From positions 194,532,418 to 194,596,417 of the forward strand of contig NC_039358.1 in NCBI RefSeq assembly GCF_003573695.1: a stretch of 64,000 nt of DNA. Direction: 5' to 3'. Below the pieces are notes generated by a model. The model made no database searches. It saw nothing but the letters and a program-made list of their open reading frames with translations, and was not told where the DNA came from. A program made the position numbers and the translations under genes. Below are positions 12,589 through 23,329 of this stretch, piece by piece. Each line of letters begins with the position of its first letter. The first letter of the stretch is position 1. The DNA is from Papaver somniferum (lineage: Eukaryota > Streptophyta > Magnoliopsida > Ranunculales > Papaveraceae).

Positions 12589-12612
12589 TTTTGGAGCCTC
12601 CGACGCGGACTT
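12589..12612 (+). other. C1 primer-binding site, degenerate (tRNA-Asp type)
   Basis: TTTTGGAGCCTCCGACGCGGAC follows the LTR end. The intact tRNA-Asp complement is TGGCGCCGTTGCCGGGGA, as seen almost unchanged in element F (37863-37880). The resemblance is in layout and GC content with several mismatches. Confidence 0.45.
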
Positions 12613-13123
12613 GTGTATAGATTTGTTTTTTGGTTTTATTTTTATTATTTTTGTTCTTTTTTACGCGTTTTGGTATCTCTTATTTGTTTTCAGGTTTGGA
12701 GCTGAGTTAAAGAAAAAGAGAGAAAAGTGCTTAAAAGAAAAGCGAAGCCAAAGAAGGAAAGAAAAGAGGAATGAGTGAAGAAGAAGTTTTTGTATATATT
12801 TATTTTATTTTATTTTTAGAAATTGTAAATAGGGTATTATTTTTTGTAATTTTTTATTTTTAGACTTTTTGAACTTTATCTTTGGGACTTTTGGACACTA
12901 TTATTATTATTTTTTAAAAACCATAAGGAAGGGTTAATTTAAATAAAACTGCTGCAGGGAAGGACGACAGTTAAGATACTGTCTCGGCCCCTCAGGTTCG
13001 TACACTGACATAGGAGTCGGTGGCCTGAGTCGACTTCAACGGTTCATCCCCCGTCTGGAACGGGAGGTAAGTTTTTCTGAACACCCGCGAATCCCCTGTC
13101 AGTGGGTTTATTTTGTGTTGAGA

Positions 13124-14761
13124 ATGTCGAACTGGTATTACAATAGCCAATACAACGAATATACGACTGACTTTCAAAATGGACATTACTTTGACCATAG
13201 TGTGAATAGTGGTTGGGAACGCCAATCTTTTGAAGGTTATGGCCCATACCATGGTGAGCCCAATTACTATCCACATGCCCACCGGTCATATGAGAAAAAT
13301 TCCTATAATTCCTCTCCTCTAGATGAGGCACATAAGATACTTGAGTCAATGCTTAAGTTACTTGAGTCGACACATAATTTAGCGGACACAAATGACTTAG
13401 TTATGGACGAAAGAACTGTAACGGTGAGTGAAACTTCTTTAGAAGATAACCTCAGGAAGTTAGCTGAGTCAACATGTAAGTTAACTGAGTCAACACGTGA
13501 GTTTGCTGAGTCAACACGTAGGTTAGAGTTAGAGACGGAAGAAAGAATTGCTCGAATTACTCTTGATTGCCAATACATTCTTTCCAATATCACCCGTGAA
13601 AATGAGGACAATTTTTATAATCAGGATGACGAGGTTAGAATTGGTAACACTACTTGTGTAGATGAGGTTCAACCATTTTCATGTTATTATAATGATGATT
13701 TTGATGTGGACAGTGTTGATGAAGAATCTGATATTTTTAGGCATAGTGATCAGGAAATTGTTACTCCAATTGAGCTTTATAATGATAGTACTATTTCTGG
13801 TTTAAATCCAAATAATTTTAATAATTATTCACCTATTCAAAATGACGAGGATTTGACTAGAAATACCCCCGTTTTAGATGGTGTGGTATTTCCTTTTTAC
13901 GAAGCCAGTAATGGTTTAGAGGAACGGGTTGAGTCTAGCGATTTAGAAACAATAGTCTTAGACAAAGAAAGTGAACTCGTAGAGATGAGTGGGGATGAAC
14001 CTGACTTAGAAGAATCAATTGACTATTTCCAGGAATCTGATGACCTAGAAATTAGGGAAGTTGTGACTAGTCTTTCTAGAGACACTGAAAACTCTAAGTT
14101 TGGGGGTAATTATCATTCTCCATGTGCTTTAAGTCTTACAAAGGTCCCTCACTTGAGACTTGACATATATGCCTCAACCATTTTACCAGATTATCTTCAT
14201 ACACTTTTTCCTGAACCTAGTTGTGTCCATAGTGAATCTCAGTTGTTAGAAACCCATCCTCTGGTTGATGTGGTTAACCCAGGATATGATACCAAAATTG
14301 ACTTTATATTCCCACCAAAAACTTTTCTCTCAATTGTGGGAACATATGAGTTACAGATGTGTCAGTTATTAAGTTTTGAGACTAAACCTAATTATTTTAG
14401 GAGATTAGGGTTGATACATTTGTTTAAGGAAGACCACCACTTTCATCGTGGTCAATTGTGTGAGTCAAAAATAATTGACTTTAAGGATACGCAACTATTT
14501 AGGTTATTATTATGTGCTTCTAAGTTTTTACTTGAGTTTTTCCAGACTCTAATACCTGAATCGGATCTTAGCTACGAGGAAATGCAGTCCACGAAAATAT
14601 TTTATCTAGACCCAGTTATAGAACTTGAACCTGAACCACAGCTAGATGTAGTTGTCTTAAACAGGAAACTAGACAAGGGTGTGATTTATTCGTTAATTTT
14701 CTTGGCATGTTGTAGATTCCTTTTACTTGTGATAGCCCTAGTTGGTTTTGGTGATCCGTAG
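13124..14761 (+). CDS. Acidic protein with hydrophobic C-terminal tail, from a pol-less retroelement
   Basis: 545 residues from the ATG at 13124 (an upstream GTG at 13115 is in frame but a poor plant start). I do not recognise a named family. Visible parts: a tyrosine/histidine/asparagine-rich N-terminus; a heptad-like block (about residues 65-145) repeating LAEST/LTEST/FAEST units, probably a coiled coil; a very acidic middle (about 180-320); a C-terminal half with IDFIFPPK, HHFHRGQLCES and DTQLFRLLLCASKFLLEFFQ; and a final hydrophobic segment of about 20 residues. The stop at 14759-14761 is TAG, followed in frame by nine more codons that restore similarity to the tail seen at 34403 and 40800, so the frame is probably slightly shortened. 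It occupies the gag position but has no zinc knuckle. Expression is unknown. Confidence 0.7.
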   Translation: MSNWYYNSQYNEYTTDFQNGHYFDHSVNSGWERQSFEGYGPYHGEPNYYPHAHRSYEKNSYNSSPLDEAHKILESMLKLLESTHNLADTNDLVMDERTVTVSETSLEDNLRKLAESTCKLTESTREFAESTRRLELETEERIARITLDCQYILSNITRENEDNFYNQDDEVRIGNTTCVDEVQPFSCYYNDDFDVDSVDEESDIFRHSDQEIVTPIELYNDSTISGLNPNNFNNYSPIQNDEDLTRNTPVLDGVVFPFYEASNGLEERVESSDLETIVLDKESELVEMSGDEPDLEESIDYFQESDDLEIREVVTSLSRDTENSKFGGNYHSPCALSLTKVPHLRLDIYASTILPDYLHTLFPEPSCVHSESQLLETHPLVDVVNPGYDTKIDFIFPPKTFLSIVGTYELQMCQLLSFETKPNYFRRLGLIHLFKEDHHFHRGQLCESKIIDFKDTQLFRLLLCASKFLLEFFQTLIPESDLSYEEMQSTKIFYLDPVIELEPEPQLDVVVLNRKLDKGVIYSLIFLACCRFLLLVIALVGFGDP

Positions 14762-15790
14762 TTATTCTGGCTATTACTTTATATTCTATAAGGTGACTAA
14801 TCCTTTCTTAGTCTGGCTGAAGACTTTAAACTTAGCACTTCTTGGGAGGTAGCCCATGCTCATACAACACGGTAGTATCTTTCCTTAACTCTTTTCTTCA
14901 AGTGGTAACAGTTTCTCCTTGTTCATGCTTATATTTTAATCTTTAGAACATTGAGGACAATGTTAGATTTAAGTTTGGGGGTATGGGAGAAACTCTTTAG
15001 TTGTAGTATAAATAAGTAAACTCCAGAGCCTAGAAATATATGCCTATTAAGGATAGCACTAACCAATCTAAGTGGATGGAAGCATCTTGGTTATAGGAGT
15101 TGAGGAACCAATCTGATTAGATGGAAACATCTAAAGAGTCTATTCATAAAAGCACAAAGCCCAGGTGTTAGGAAAAAAAAAAAGACCAGACCATCAGACC
15201 AACCGGAATAAAATCAATAAATTCGACCGCCGGTTCCCTTGTATATGCCAGTTGTGTTGACCTAGAGTTAGGATTATCACCCGCTGGTTCCCTTGTATAT
15301 GCCAGCTGTCTTGATATTAGTCAAACCGGTATCTCAGTCCATTAGGATAGGTTCATCCTAGTAGTGGAATTCAGACAGATATGAGAAACACCGTTCACCT
15401 TAGTCAACATCAAAACTACCTACATTTTTATCTACATCCATCTTTTTAATCTTTCCATGTGATTGGTTGACTCCGGTTATGATGTCCAGAAACTATCTGA
15501 GTATAGCTCTGTCACTTATATATGAATTTTAGTATGCTTGAGTGCAAACTCGTGTACAACAATTAAAATTTCGCATCAGGGTACTTCCTCCTGTAGTCAA
15601 TGAGAGTATGCCAACCAAGGAGATTCTTTAGTGCCTTCCAAGGTTCTGCACAAATAGTTGGGGTCTGGAGTAAAGGTTTTGCGGGTACACCTCTGGTAAA
15701 CCCTCCCGAGACTATAACTCGGTCACTAGGGCCACCTAGTGAGTTAGGATTTTATTTTCTAGATTAGATTTGCTCGGGACTAGCAAATAA
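14762..15790 (+). other. C1 3' non-coding region
   Basis: About 1 kb without a gene. It contains the AACATTGAGGACAATG...AAGTTTGGGGGTATG block (14947-14985) typical of Athila/Tat-type elements. It also has a direct repeat of GGTTCCCTTGTATATGCCAG (about 15231 and 15285) and paired ACCAATCTAAGTGGATGGAA / ACCAATCTGATTAGATGGAA words (15061, 15111). Confidence 0.7.
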
Positions 15791-15806
15791 TAAGTTTGGG
15801 GGTATT
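15791..15806 (+). other. C1 polypurine tract
   Basis: TAAGTTTGGGGGTATT lies directly before the TGATAGACA start of the 3' LTR, where plus-strand DNA synthesis is primed. The reverse copy in C2 (32798-32813) is almost identical. Confidence 0.8.
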
Positions 15807-17430
15807 TGATAGACACATTTTTGTGTCTAAGTTATCCTCAATTTTCTGTATTGTTGGTACTCGATTTCGTACTTATTATGGTGTTTTATGTGTTTGTAGG
15901 TATTTTGGGGAAATAAACATTTTTGAAAAATTCGGCTCGAAAAGTTGCTCGGGACACCCCCGGAGGACATTTGCTAAACGGACCCCAGATTTTGCTAAGG
16001 AGCACCCACAACTATGTGTACCCAAATTTGTCCTCAGCAACCACAGCTATGCGCACCCCAGACTCTGCTAAAGGGCACACCTTTTCTTCACGGTTTAAAG
16101 TTGAATTTTGGCGAGGAACAAGAGCAGTTTTCTGTGAAATTTCTGATTTGGTTTTGGCCGAGTTTTTAGGGATTTCGTACGTGGAGATGGATTGATATCA
16201 TCCTGTTAGTCCAAAACAGGGATGATAAAGGAAAGGCTGGGTGTTACGTGGATTGGAGAAAAAAACTGGGCAAGTTAAACTCTGTGAGAAATACTCGGAC
16301 TTTCTGTGCTGTATTTGAGGATGGCATGAGTTAGACTCATTCTAAGTTGCGTGGTTCACATATTTGAAGAGTTTCAGTCGAAGAATAACACGTAAAAAGG
16401 AATGATTTCACATAAGACAGGGAATGGAATAATACAAGATATGCTGTTTTAATTAAGGATGTATTTTTGGAATATTTGTTTGTGGCGGCTGCTTGTTTAA
16501 CGACATCATGACTGAAGAATGAATGTGTTTAACGGTGTCGACATCCACAAAGGCGTGAAAGAGAATAAAATCATGTAACATGGTAAGAATAAGAGGAGAA
16601 AATATTCTCGAGAATAATCCCTTGATGGCAAAGATTTCAAGCATTGATTACGAGTTATTACGGTTATGTGGGTTATAAAAGAGTGTCTTGGGGATAAGTG
16701 AGAGAGGGGAGAGTTTGGGTACGAGACAGAACTAAGAACAAAGCTGCAGAGTGAGTTTCAGCAGCAGCAGGTGAAGGAGAAGAAGGAGAAGACAGTTGAC
16801 AGTCAAGGACAGTCATTGATTGATTGTCACCTTTTCTTCCCTTTGCAATAGTTGTTCTGCGACAGTGCTGGAGTATAGTTTCTCTGTGACGCCTTTTTGG
16901 TGTTGCAAATATATGTTTTTATTAATATTCATCTTTGTAAGCACTTTTGAGCAATGAAATTAATTTTTGAGCGTGTTTCCAACATGATGAACTAAACCCA
17001 TCACCGGGACAACGGAGGAAGCCAAATTTCACGAATACGGTAATTATATTAATTCTTTTTATGACTAATTGCACAATTATTTAATTGAATTATGATTATC
17101 ATTGAAGAGTTGTCATTTCAATAGATGGGTTATGCTTGCTTAAATGTTTTGATATCCCATACTTTAGATTTACAACCATTACTTTCGAAATCTACTCTAG
17201 GCAATGAAATTAGAGTTAATGAAACTTTATATTATGAGCTATTATTATTTAGAATTGGTATTTGAACTGCATGAAATTGAAGTTTGGTGGAATCCCGAGT
17301 CCCAGTCATCTCTTCATCCTATGACAATATATATATATATATAGTACATTTTACATTTAGGCCTAAAATCAATTCCAACAAAGTCCGAGTGAACGACAAC
17401 CTTTCTTACCACTATATAAAAATTCGATCA
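15807..17430 (+). repeat. C1 3' LTR
   Basis: 1624 bp, TGATAGACA...TTCGATCA, followed by AAATT. It lacks a short CTCCTTCAGTTTCGTG-containing stretch present in the 5' LTR near 11350, and it has an expanded AT run near 17327-17343. Confidence 0.9.
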
Positions 17431-18187
17431 AAATTCATACTTGTATATGATTTGTTATGTCCAAAGAAATCCTTCTTTTATTTTGAAATTAAGGTCGCTC
17501 TTTTTATTCCTTTGGGAATGAAATATTATGGGGAACAGTTCTTAATTGAACTTGTGCTTAATTGCCAAATCTTTGTGGGGAGTGCGACTGTAGAATATTA
17601 TAGGGGTTATCTTGTATCTTTATAAAACTCCTTGATGAATGCATTTTGCTTTGGCTATATGATTGCATATAAATAAGATGATATGTGCTTTCTTATGGTC
17701 ATGAAATGTCTCTTTCGGAAATTTTATTAGGATCCCGTTTTCGTACCTTTGCCAATTTTATTGACAAAACGGGGGAGAATTAATATGTAGTTCACACTAC
17801 AAATACATATGGTTTTCGGATCATATGTAAGGGGGAGCGGTTTCCATGTGAGATGGAGTATTGACTAAGGGGGAGTGATACATATCACCATAGTATTATT
17901 GTCAAAGTTGTGATGCAATTGAACTTTGATACTATATAATGATACTATGACACTGTATAACAATGATTGAGAACTTTTATTTTCTCGTTGTTATAGCTAC
18001 GGATTTTCAACAACGATGATGCTGAACTTACAACCTTCGTGATCATTTGAGTACTTGGAAGTGACGAAGATTTCGAGTAATGTTGAAGATTAGGCATATG
18101 GAATAGGAGCTATAAAAGTTAATTCATTTATTTTTATATTCCATATATATTGATAGTTTTGTCACTAAAATTGACAAAGGGGGAGAT
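17431..18187 (+). mobile_element. S2 internal region with multiple purine boxes
   Basis: Continues S2 after C1. GGGGGAG boxes at about 17771, 17831, 17870 and 18179 precede the 3' LTR; only the last is adjacent to it. Repeated purine tracts upstream of the 3' LTR are a known feature of Sireviruses among copia elements. The short frame over 17284-17625 has no homology I recognise and spans an element junction, so it is not called. Confidence 0.75.
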
Positions 18188-20366
18188 TGTTAGAGCATTG
18201 CTCGGCCGAGCTCGCATGCGTTGCTATCTCAAGCATGTTTGTCAATGTTAGTGATCAAAACTATAAATCTTGATTTATAGTCTACTATAGCTAAGTCTTG
18301 GACTAGGATAGAAAGTGTAGTTGAGCTCAAGAACTCCATGGAGATCATCATACAAGATGAAGGACTACTCAAGGAACTGGTGGATCTTCATCGACTAAAG
18401 GATATGTGGAGACTTGAACTTATCTATCACTCAAAAGTCTATCTACTCTATCTCCTATTTTGAGACAAAAGTCGTTTTGCTATATAGACTTTGATTATAC
18501 ACATTTGCTATTTCGAGCCGAGTTTATCTTGCCTATCTATTTCTCGAAATATGTGTTGGTAAACTTTTGATTTGGCCAAGTTCATCCTTACCTAGTGACG
18601 AAAGTCATGACACATTTCAATCACCTTGAAAATTGCTTACTTTGACGAAATGTCCTCTAAGAATGTTTCAATGGTTGAAATGAGAGTTTAGATTAAATAA
18701 CCAATGATGGATATAAGCATTGTGTGGCAACACATATATGTATAAGTCCTTTTTCCTTGAACCGAAGTTTGCGAACTTTGTTGATCAAGAGAACCGGAAC
18801 AAGAGCCGTGAACTCAGTCCGAGAAATCAGTCCGCGAACCCAGTCAACGAACTGGCGGAAGTTCTCGACCCGAGAAAATCTGCTGGAGTTTGAGAACTCC
18901 TTCCGGGAACTTAAGTCCGCGAACTAAGTCTGCGAACTTAAGCTGGTTATATCTAAAGACGATTGTTTGTGAACTTATTTATATTAACTAAGGAATGCTA
19001 AATGCAAACCGTGGCTATATAGTTCATGAACCGATTCGAGTGAATCAAATCGTTTTTGCTTCGAGTGTGTCTTGTGCAGTTACGTAAGATTTCCTTGCAA
19101 TTGAACAACTCTCTAACTAGTTCATTTGATTCATTTGAACTAGTTATGGTGCAAAAGAACATGGTTGATATGAAAGAGCTCATATGGCTAACCATTGGTT
19201 AACTATTGTTGAACCAACAAATGCTCATGTTTGGGTACGATTACATAAACCCAAAATAGTACATTTCATTTGTGTGTAACAATCTAAGTTTTCGATCTAA
19301 CAGTTGAAAGATATTAGCTTGAATATAATCATCTTTTCATCTAGCGGTGAATATTGAATGCTTTGTTACCAATCTAACATTGATTGCAACCCCTGACTTG
19401 AAAGACTATATAAGGGAGAACTCTAGCAACTGGGAAACCTAATCCCCACACCTCCTGTGTGATACTAGTTGCACTCGCACATGAGTTGGTTTTGCTAGAT
19501 TCGATTCTCCTTTAACCTTAGGTTTCTTCTTGTAAACCAGGTTAACGACTTAAATACTTCATTGGGATTGTGAAGCCAGACCGATACTACTTTCTCGTAG
19601 TTGTGTGATCCGATCTTGCTGATTCTATCGTTTTGAGTACAATCATAACGATTGTCTTGAGATTTATATCTCCGATAGGCAAGATATAAAAGTAGTCACA
19701 AACATCTTCATCTCAGCGTTTGTGATTCCACAATATCTTCTTTCGCCGCGTCGATTAAGATTATTGTGAGGTGATTGATAATACTAGGCTGTTCTTCGGG
19801 AATATAAGTCCGGGTTATCAATTGGTTCATGTTCACCTTGAATTATCAAAAGACGGAACAAAACTCGTAGGTATTTCTGTGGGAGACAAATTTGTCTATT
19901 CTGTAGACTTTTCTGTGTGATACATAATTGTTTCTTAAAGTCTCCGACTTTGGGTCGTAGCAACTCTTAGTTGTGGGTGAGATCAGCTAAGGAAATCAAG
20001 TGCGTAGTATCCTGCTGGGATCAGAGACGTAAGGAGCGCAACTGTACCTTGAATCAGTGTGAGATTGATTGGGGTTCAACTACAGTCCAGACCGAAGTTA
20101 GTTTGTAGTAGGCTAGTGTTTGTAGCGGCTTAATACAGTGTGGTGTTCAATCTGGACTAGGTCCCGGGGGTTTTCTGCATTTGTGGTTTCCTTGTTAACA
20201 AAATTTCTGGTGTCTGTGTTATTTCTATTCCGCATTATGTTTTGTTATATAATTGAAATATCACAGGTTGTGCGTTGTATCGATCAATTGTGAAATCCAA
20301 CCTTGGTTGTTGATTGTAAATTGATTGATCCTTAGATATTGGTCTTTGATACCATCCAAGTTTATT
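18188..20366 (+). mobile_element. S2 3' LTR, 3' truncated
   Basis: Starts TGTTAGAGCATTGCTCGG after the purine box and follows the S LTR up to CCATCCAAGTTTATTATCC. It then breaks off, so the last roughly 190 bp, including the ...CCCGCTTTTTCA end, are missing. It carries the AGTCCGCGAAC words (18830-18930) and the conserved 50-bp core (20152-20204). Confidence 0.85.
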
Positions 20367-20540
20367 ATCCTTGGGGCTCATGCCATAGTTAAACTTGGAA
20401 TGCTCATGCCATAGTTAATACTTGGTTGTTGATTGTAAAAAATTTCAACTACATACTTCAGTGGAATGCTCATGCCATAGTTAAACTTGGAATTATTCCT
20501 TGTTGCCGTGGAACTATCCACAAGGTTGCTGGTGCAAGTC
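20367..20540. repeat. Short direct repeats at S2 truncation point
   Basis: GCTCATGCCATAGTTAAACT (or TTAATACT) occurs three times (about 20377, 20403 and 20468) with AACTTGGAAT between copies. The third is separated from the second by a duplicated TTGGTTGTTGATTGTAAA-like piece of the S LTR end, as expected for local slippage or fill-in at a breakpoint. Confidence 0.7.
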
Positions 20541-21060
20541 TTGCTTCTACTAGTGCCTACTAAACTGTGAAATTTGATAATACTGGGCTTTGAAAGTGTT
20601 TATGGGCCTCACATGGGATTTCAGTGGCATCATGAGTTCTGGTCTTCTGATGCGTGCCTTTCCAACTGTCAAGTTGATTATTTTCACTTCCATCCCTGAG
20701 TACAAGGATGTTTTCAAGGGGAGTGTCATATAGCCGGTATTGTATTGGAGTGCCCATATCATATTAGAGGGGTTAATTAGTTGTTAGTAGTATGTAGCTT
20801 AATAATAAGTGTGTTTATCAATTGTAATTGTGGGCTAGGATGTGAACACGTGGGCTCTTGATAGCCATTGGATTTAGGGATAGAAACCTAGCTTATAAAT
20901 CCAGAGTCTGTAATGAAAATGGTATGGAATTATTAATCAATTAGAACTTCTGTTCTTCAAGTTGTGTTCATTTGAACTCAGAGAGGCTTGATTCTCACGA
21001 ATCAAGAAAGGTTTATCCTCAATTTATTAACCCAATCTTGTCATTGTACTTAGGTACATG
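20541..21060 (+). other. Possible short copia LTR remnant
   Basis: This stretch contains GGGGTTAATTAGTTGTTAGT, a TATAAAT box (about 20893), GTCTGTAATG and a tail with TTCATTTGAACTCAGAGAGG. That layout resembles a short plant copia LTR (U3, TATA, R-U5). No primer site, partner LTR or target duplication was found. The small frames here are not credible genes. Confidence 0.3.
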
Positions 21061-21649
21061 ACACATGAAAAGTTCGCCTTCAACACTAAGAAGAAAAAAT
21101 GAGTCTCGGACCAAGTTATCGCCCTGCCCATATAATAGATTTGTGAACTCTACATGAGAAATTCTACCTATACTCAGGATCTGCCAACCTACTATGTGAT
21201 CACAAACTTAAGTTAGAAAAAGTCTACAGGAAAAGTTGATGATAGTTTGGTTCGCGAAGTCATTATAAAGGATTAAGATTAATAAAATGTAACAAAAGGA
21301 AATAACTACGCTCCCAGTAGCACGGATTTCTTACTAGAGCGTACACGAAACCTCTCGTATCTATATATTGAAGAAGAAAAATAATATCTGCAATACACTT
21401 TAATCTATACACAAGCTTTACAAAGCATAAAAACTCTGCCAGAAAAGAATTTTCTTTCCCAGGAGAGAAATTCACTTACCAGGCAAGAGGATCATATATT
21501 CAGAGTCTAGCTTTATATGTGGTAATTAAAAAAGAACAAATAGCACAGGTTTCGTACCAGTAAATATCTATTACTATATTGTATGTGCTTGTAAGGGAAT
21601 GTATGTAAGTCTAAGTTGTACACTGGCATGTATAAATGTCAGGTCAGTG
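21061..21649. other. 3' flank of the host gene
   Basis: AT-rich, no gene recognised. It lies downstream of the minus-strand gene and must hold its 3' untranslated region. On the minus strand CCTGGTAAGTGAATT (about 21469-21483) matches a plant 5' splice site, but I see no clear partner acceptor. Confidence 0.5.
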
Positions 21650-23116
21650 TTACACTCCTTGAGCTTCCAAAAGTGCATTAAAATCCTCTCTGGCCTTTCG
21701 TAGGCGAGGTGTGATGCAGGTAGATGGTGCATTGTTAGACGACGACGTAGAAAACCTAACATGGCGAGTAGATGTTGATTCTTGAGAGAGCCGTGGTTGA
21801 TCTCGTCTGGACGAACTGTTCTTTAACACCCCCTTGATTTCTCTTTCGAAAACGAAGGCAGTGTTAACTGGTCCATCTGCATCGTTGGCGGAATTTCTTA
21901 TCAACTCTAACGGAAGATCGAAATAATGTGAAGAATCTGCTTCATCTCGATCATCATTTATCATACCAGCTGATGACCAAGACCCACACTCAAATTTCTC
22001 CAAAGAAACCGTTCTTGATATAATAACATGTTGTTTTGGTGCTACCGGCGCCTGCTGGGTCTGAACAGGCTGAACTTCTTTAGCTCCTTGCCCTTGATGA
22101 GAATAATCTTCCTCGTCCTGTTTTCTTGGTCTAACTTGCTTTCCCTTGCCAAATCCTGGCAAGTACAAGCACGACAATGAACCACATTTAAACTCGTCAT
22201 CGCCGTATCGGTATTTTCCTGATGCAGCTTTACCTTTCTTGCTTCTAATTCTTCTAATCGTTTTGATTACATCATCTTCTTCAAATTCTTCACAATAATC
22301 TGCCATATTGCTATTAGTGTCATCATCTTCGAGGTAGGACTGTTGCTCGTTTCTACGTTCATTCACTTTCTTAGACCAAATATCAAAATCGACGGATGGT
22401 GCAGACCTTCTACCTTCACCTAAAGACTTGCTTCTAGCTATATAAGAGCCACTATCATCAGTTGCAGCAAACGGAGAAACAGCAGCTGAACGTTGGCGTC
22501 CTAAATAGTTGATCGCAGGTGGAAGAGGAGGAGGAGGCAGCGGTAGGTGGTTTTGGCTGTTTCTCCATTTTTTGATGTTCTTCATTAGAGAAGGCGGGCC
22601 ACATAGAGGTGACGATGACGGAGAACTTGGAAGACTACAACTCAAAAATCTGTTACTTGATTTGGACGGAGATATTGCTGGAGGAGGTACTGGTGGTGGA
22701 TACTTGCAATTTGCAGAATCTATTCGACTGACAGCAACTGGAGAAGCTGGTGGTTTCATCATGGATGGATTAAGACTAAGAAGAGCGTCAGCATCTGGAG
22801 GTTTAACAAAAGATAAATTACGAGTAACAACATATTCTCCTCCTCTTCCAGTAGTCGACAGCACGGATTGTTTGATAGAAATGGGATCAACAGATATTTC
22901 TTTGTCAGCCACGGATCGACGTGGACTGATATTCTGATGATCAATGTTGTTAAACAAAGGGTTTAGATGTTTGGTAGATGCTGAACGTAAACAATCAATG
23001 CTAATGCATAAATCTTCTTCCTCGTCATCTACAAATTCGAGTAGTAATCCTCCATCTTCAGTACAAGGAATCATCATCGATGGTTCTTTGGCACTGGCAG
23101 TTGCCACTATAGACAT
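21650..23116 (-). CDS. Plant-specific uncharacterised protein with PP1-docking-like motif
   Basis: 488 residues in one uninterrupted frame, with normal protein-coding composition unlike the surrounding repeats. I recognise the overall type (serine/proline-rich uncharacterised plant protein) but no named gene. Features: acidic N-terminus (about 19-36, EDGGLLLEFVDDEEED); proline-rich stretches (about 138-150 and 195-205); a basic patch RRIRSKKGKAASGKYR (about 287-302); and a C-terminal region likely conserved in the family, with RTVSLEKFECGSWSS (about 368-382), YFDLPLELI (398-406), GVLKNSSSR (about 429-437), RHVRFS (451-456) and CITPRLRKAREDFNALLEAQ (467-486). RHVRFS fits the RVxF motif by which regulators dock on protein phosphatase 1. 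No signal peptide or membrane segment; probably cytosolic or nuclear. The start is the first ATG after a TATA-like box. Confidence 0.9.
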   Translation of the reverse strand: MSIVATASAKEPSMMIPCTEDGGLLLEFVDDEEEDLCISIDCLRSASTKHLNPLFNNIDHQNISPRRSVADKEISVDPISIKQSVLSTTGRGGEYVVTRNLSFVKPPDADALLSLNPSMMKPPASPVAVSRIDSANCKYPPPVPPPAISPSKSSNRFLSCSLPSSPSSSPLCGPPSLMKNIKKWRNSQNHLPLPPPPLPPAINYLGRQRSAAVSPFAATDDSGSYIARSKSLGEGRRSAPSVDFDIWSKKVNERRNEQQSYLEDDDTNSNMADYCEEFEEDDVIKTIRRIRSKKGKAASGKYRYGDDEFKCGSLSCLYLPGFGKGKQVRPRKQDEEDYSHQGQGAKEVQPVQTQQAPVAPKQHVIISRTVSLEKFECGSWSSAGMINDDRDEADSSHYFDLPLELIRNSANDADGPVNTAFVFEREIKGVLKNSSSRRDQPRLSQESTSTRHVRFSTSSSNNAPSTCITPRLRKAREDFNALLEAQGV

Positions 23117-23184
23117 CTTTCCGATGATCGAGAGTTATGAAATAGTAATAGCTAGCTGTGAAAAGAAGCAGCTAGCTGAAGGTG

Positions 23185-23192
23185 TATATATT
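23185..23192 (-). promoter_or_regulatory. TATA-like box of the host gene
   Basis: On the minus strand TTTCAATATATACACC lies about 70-75 bp upstream of the ATG at 23116, implying a short 5' untranslated region of some 40 nt. No other TATA-like word lies closer. Confidence 0.5.
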
Positions 23193-23329
23193 GAAACAAG
23201 AAGAAGAAACGTAACATTTAGAGGACGTGGGTGCCATGATTTATTCTTAGTGTTGTCCATGATCTCTATTTGTTCTTCTATCTTTGTCGTAAATCTTAAA
23301 AATAATGAAGACTTAGGATAGAGCAAAGA

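Larger units (their letters stand above)
10930..17430 (+). mobile_element. Complete non-autonomous Athila/Tat-like element (C1)
   Basis: Full structure is visible: 5' LTR 10930-12586, primer-site-like sequence, one long reading frame (13124-14761), a non-coding 3' region, purine tract (15791-15806) and 3' LTR 15807-17430. AAATT flanks both ends (10925-10929 and 17431-17435). The two LTRs share their whole layout but differ by scattered substitutions and several indels, so the insertion is not recent. No protease, reverse transcriptase, RNase H or integrase is encoded, so the element would need enzymes from elsewhere. It sits inside S2. Confidence 0.9.

Noticed and set aside
22509..22937. 142-residue glycine-rich plus-strand frame
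   Set aside because: Shadow of the proline-rich part of the minus-strand host gene.
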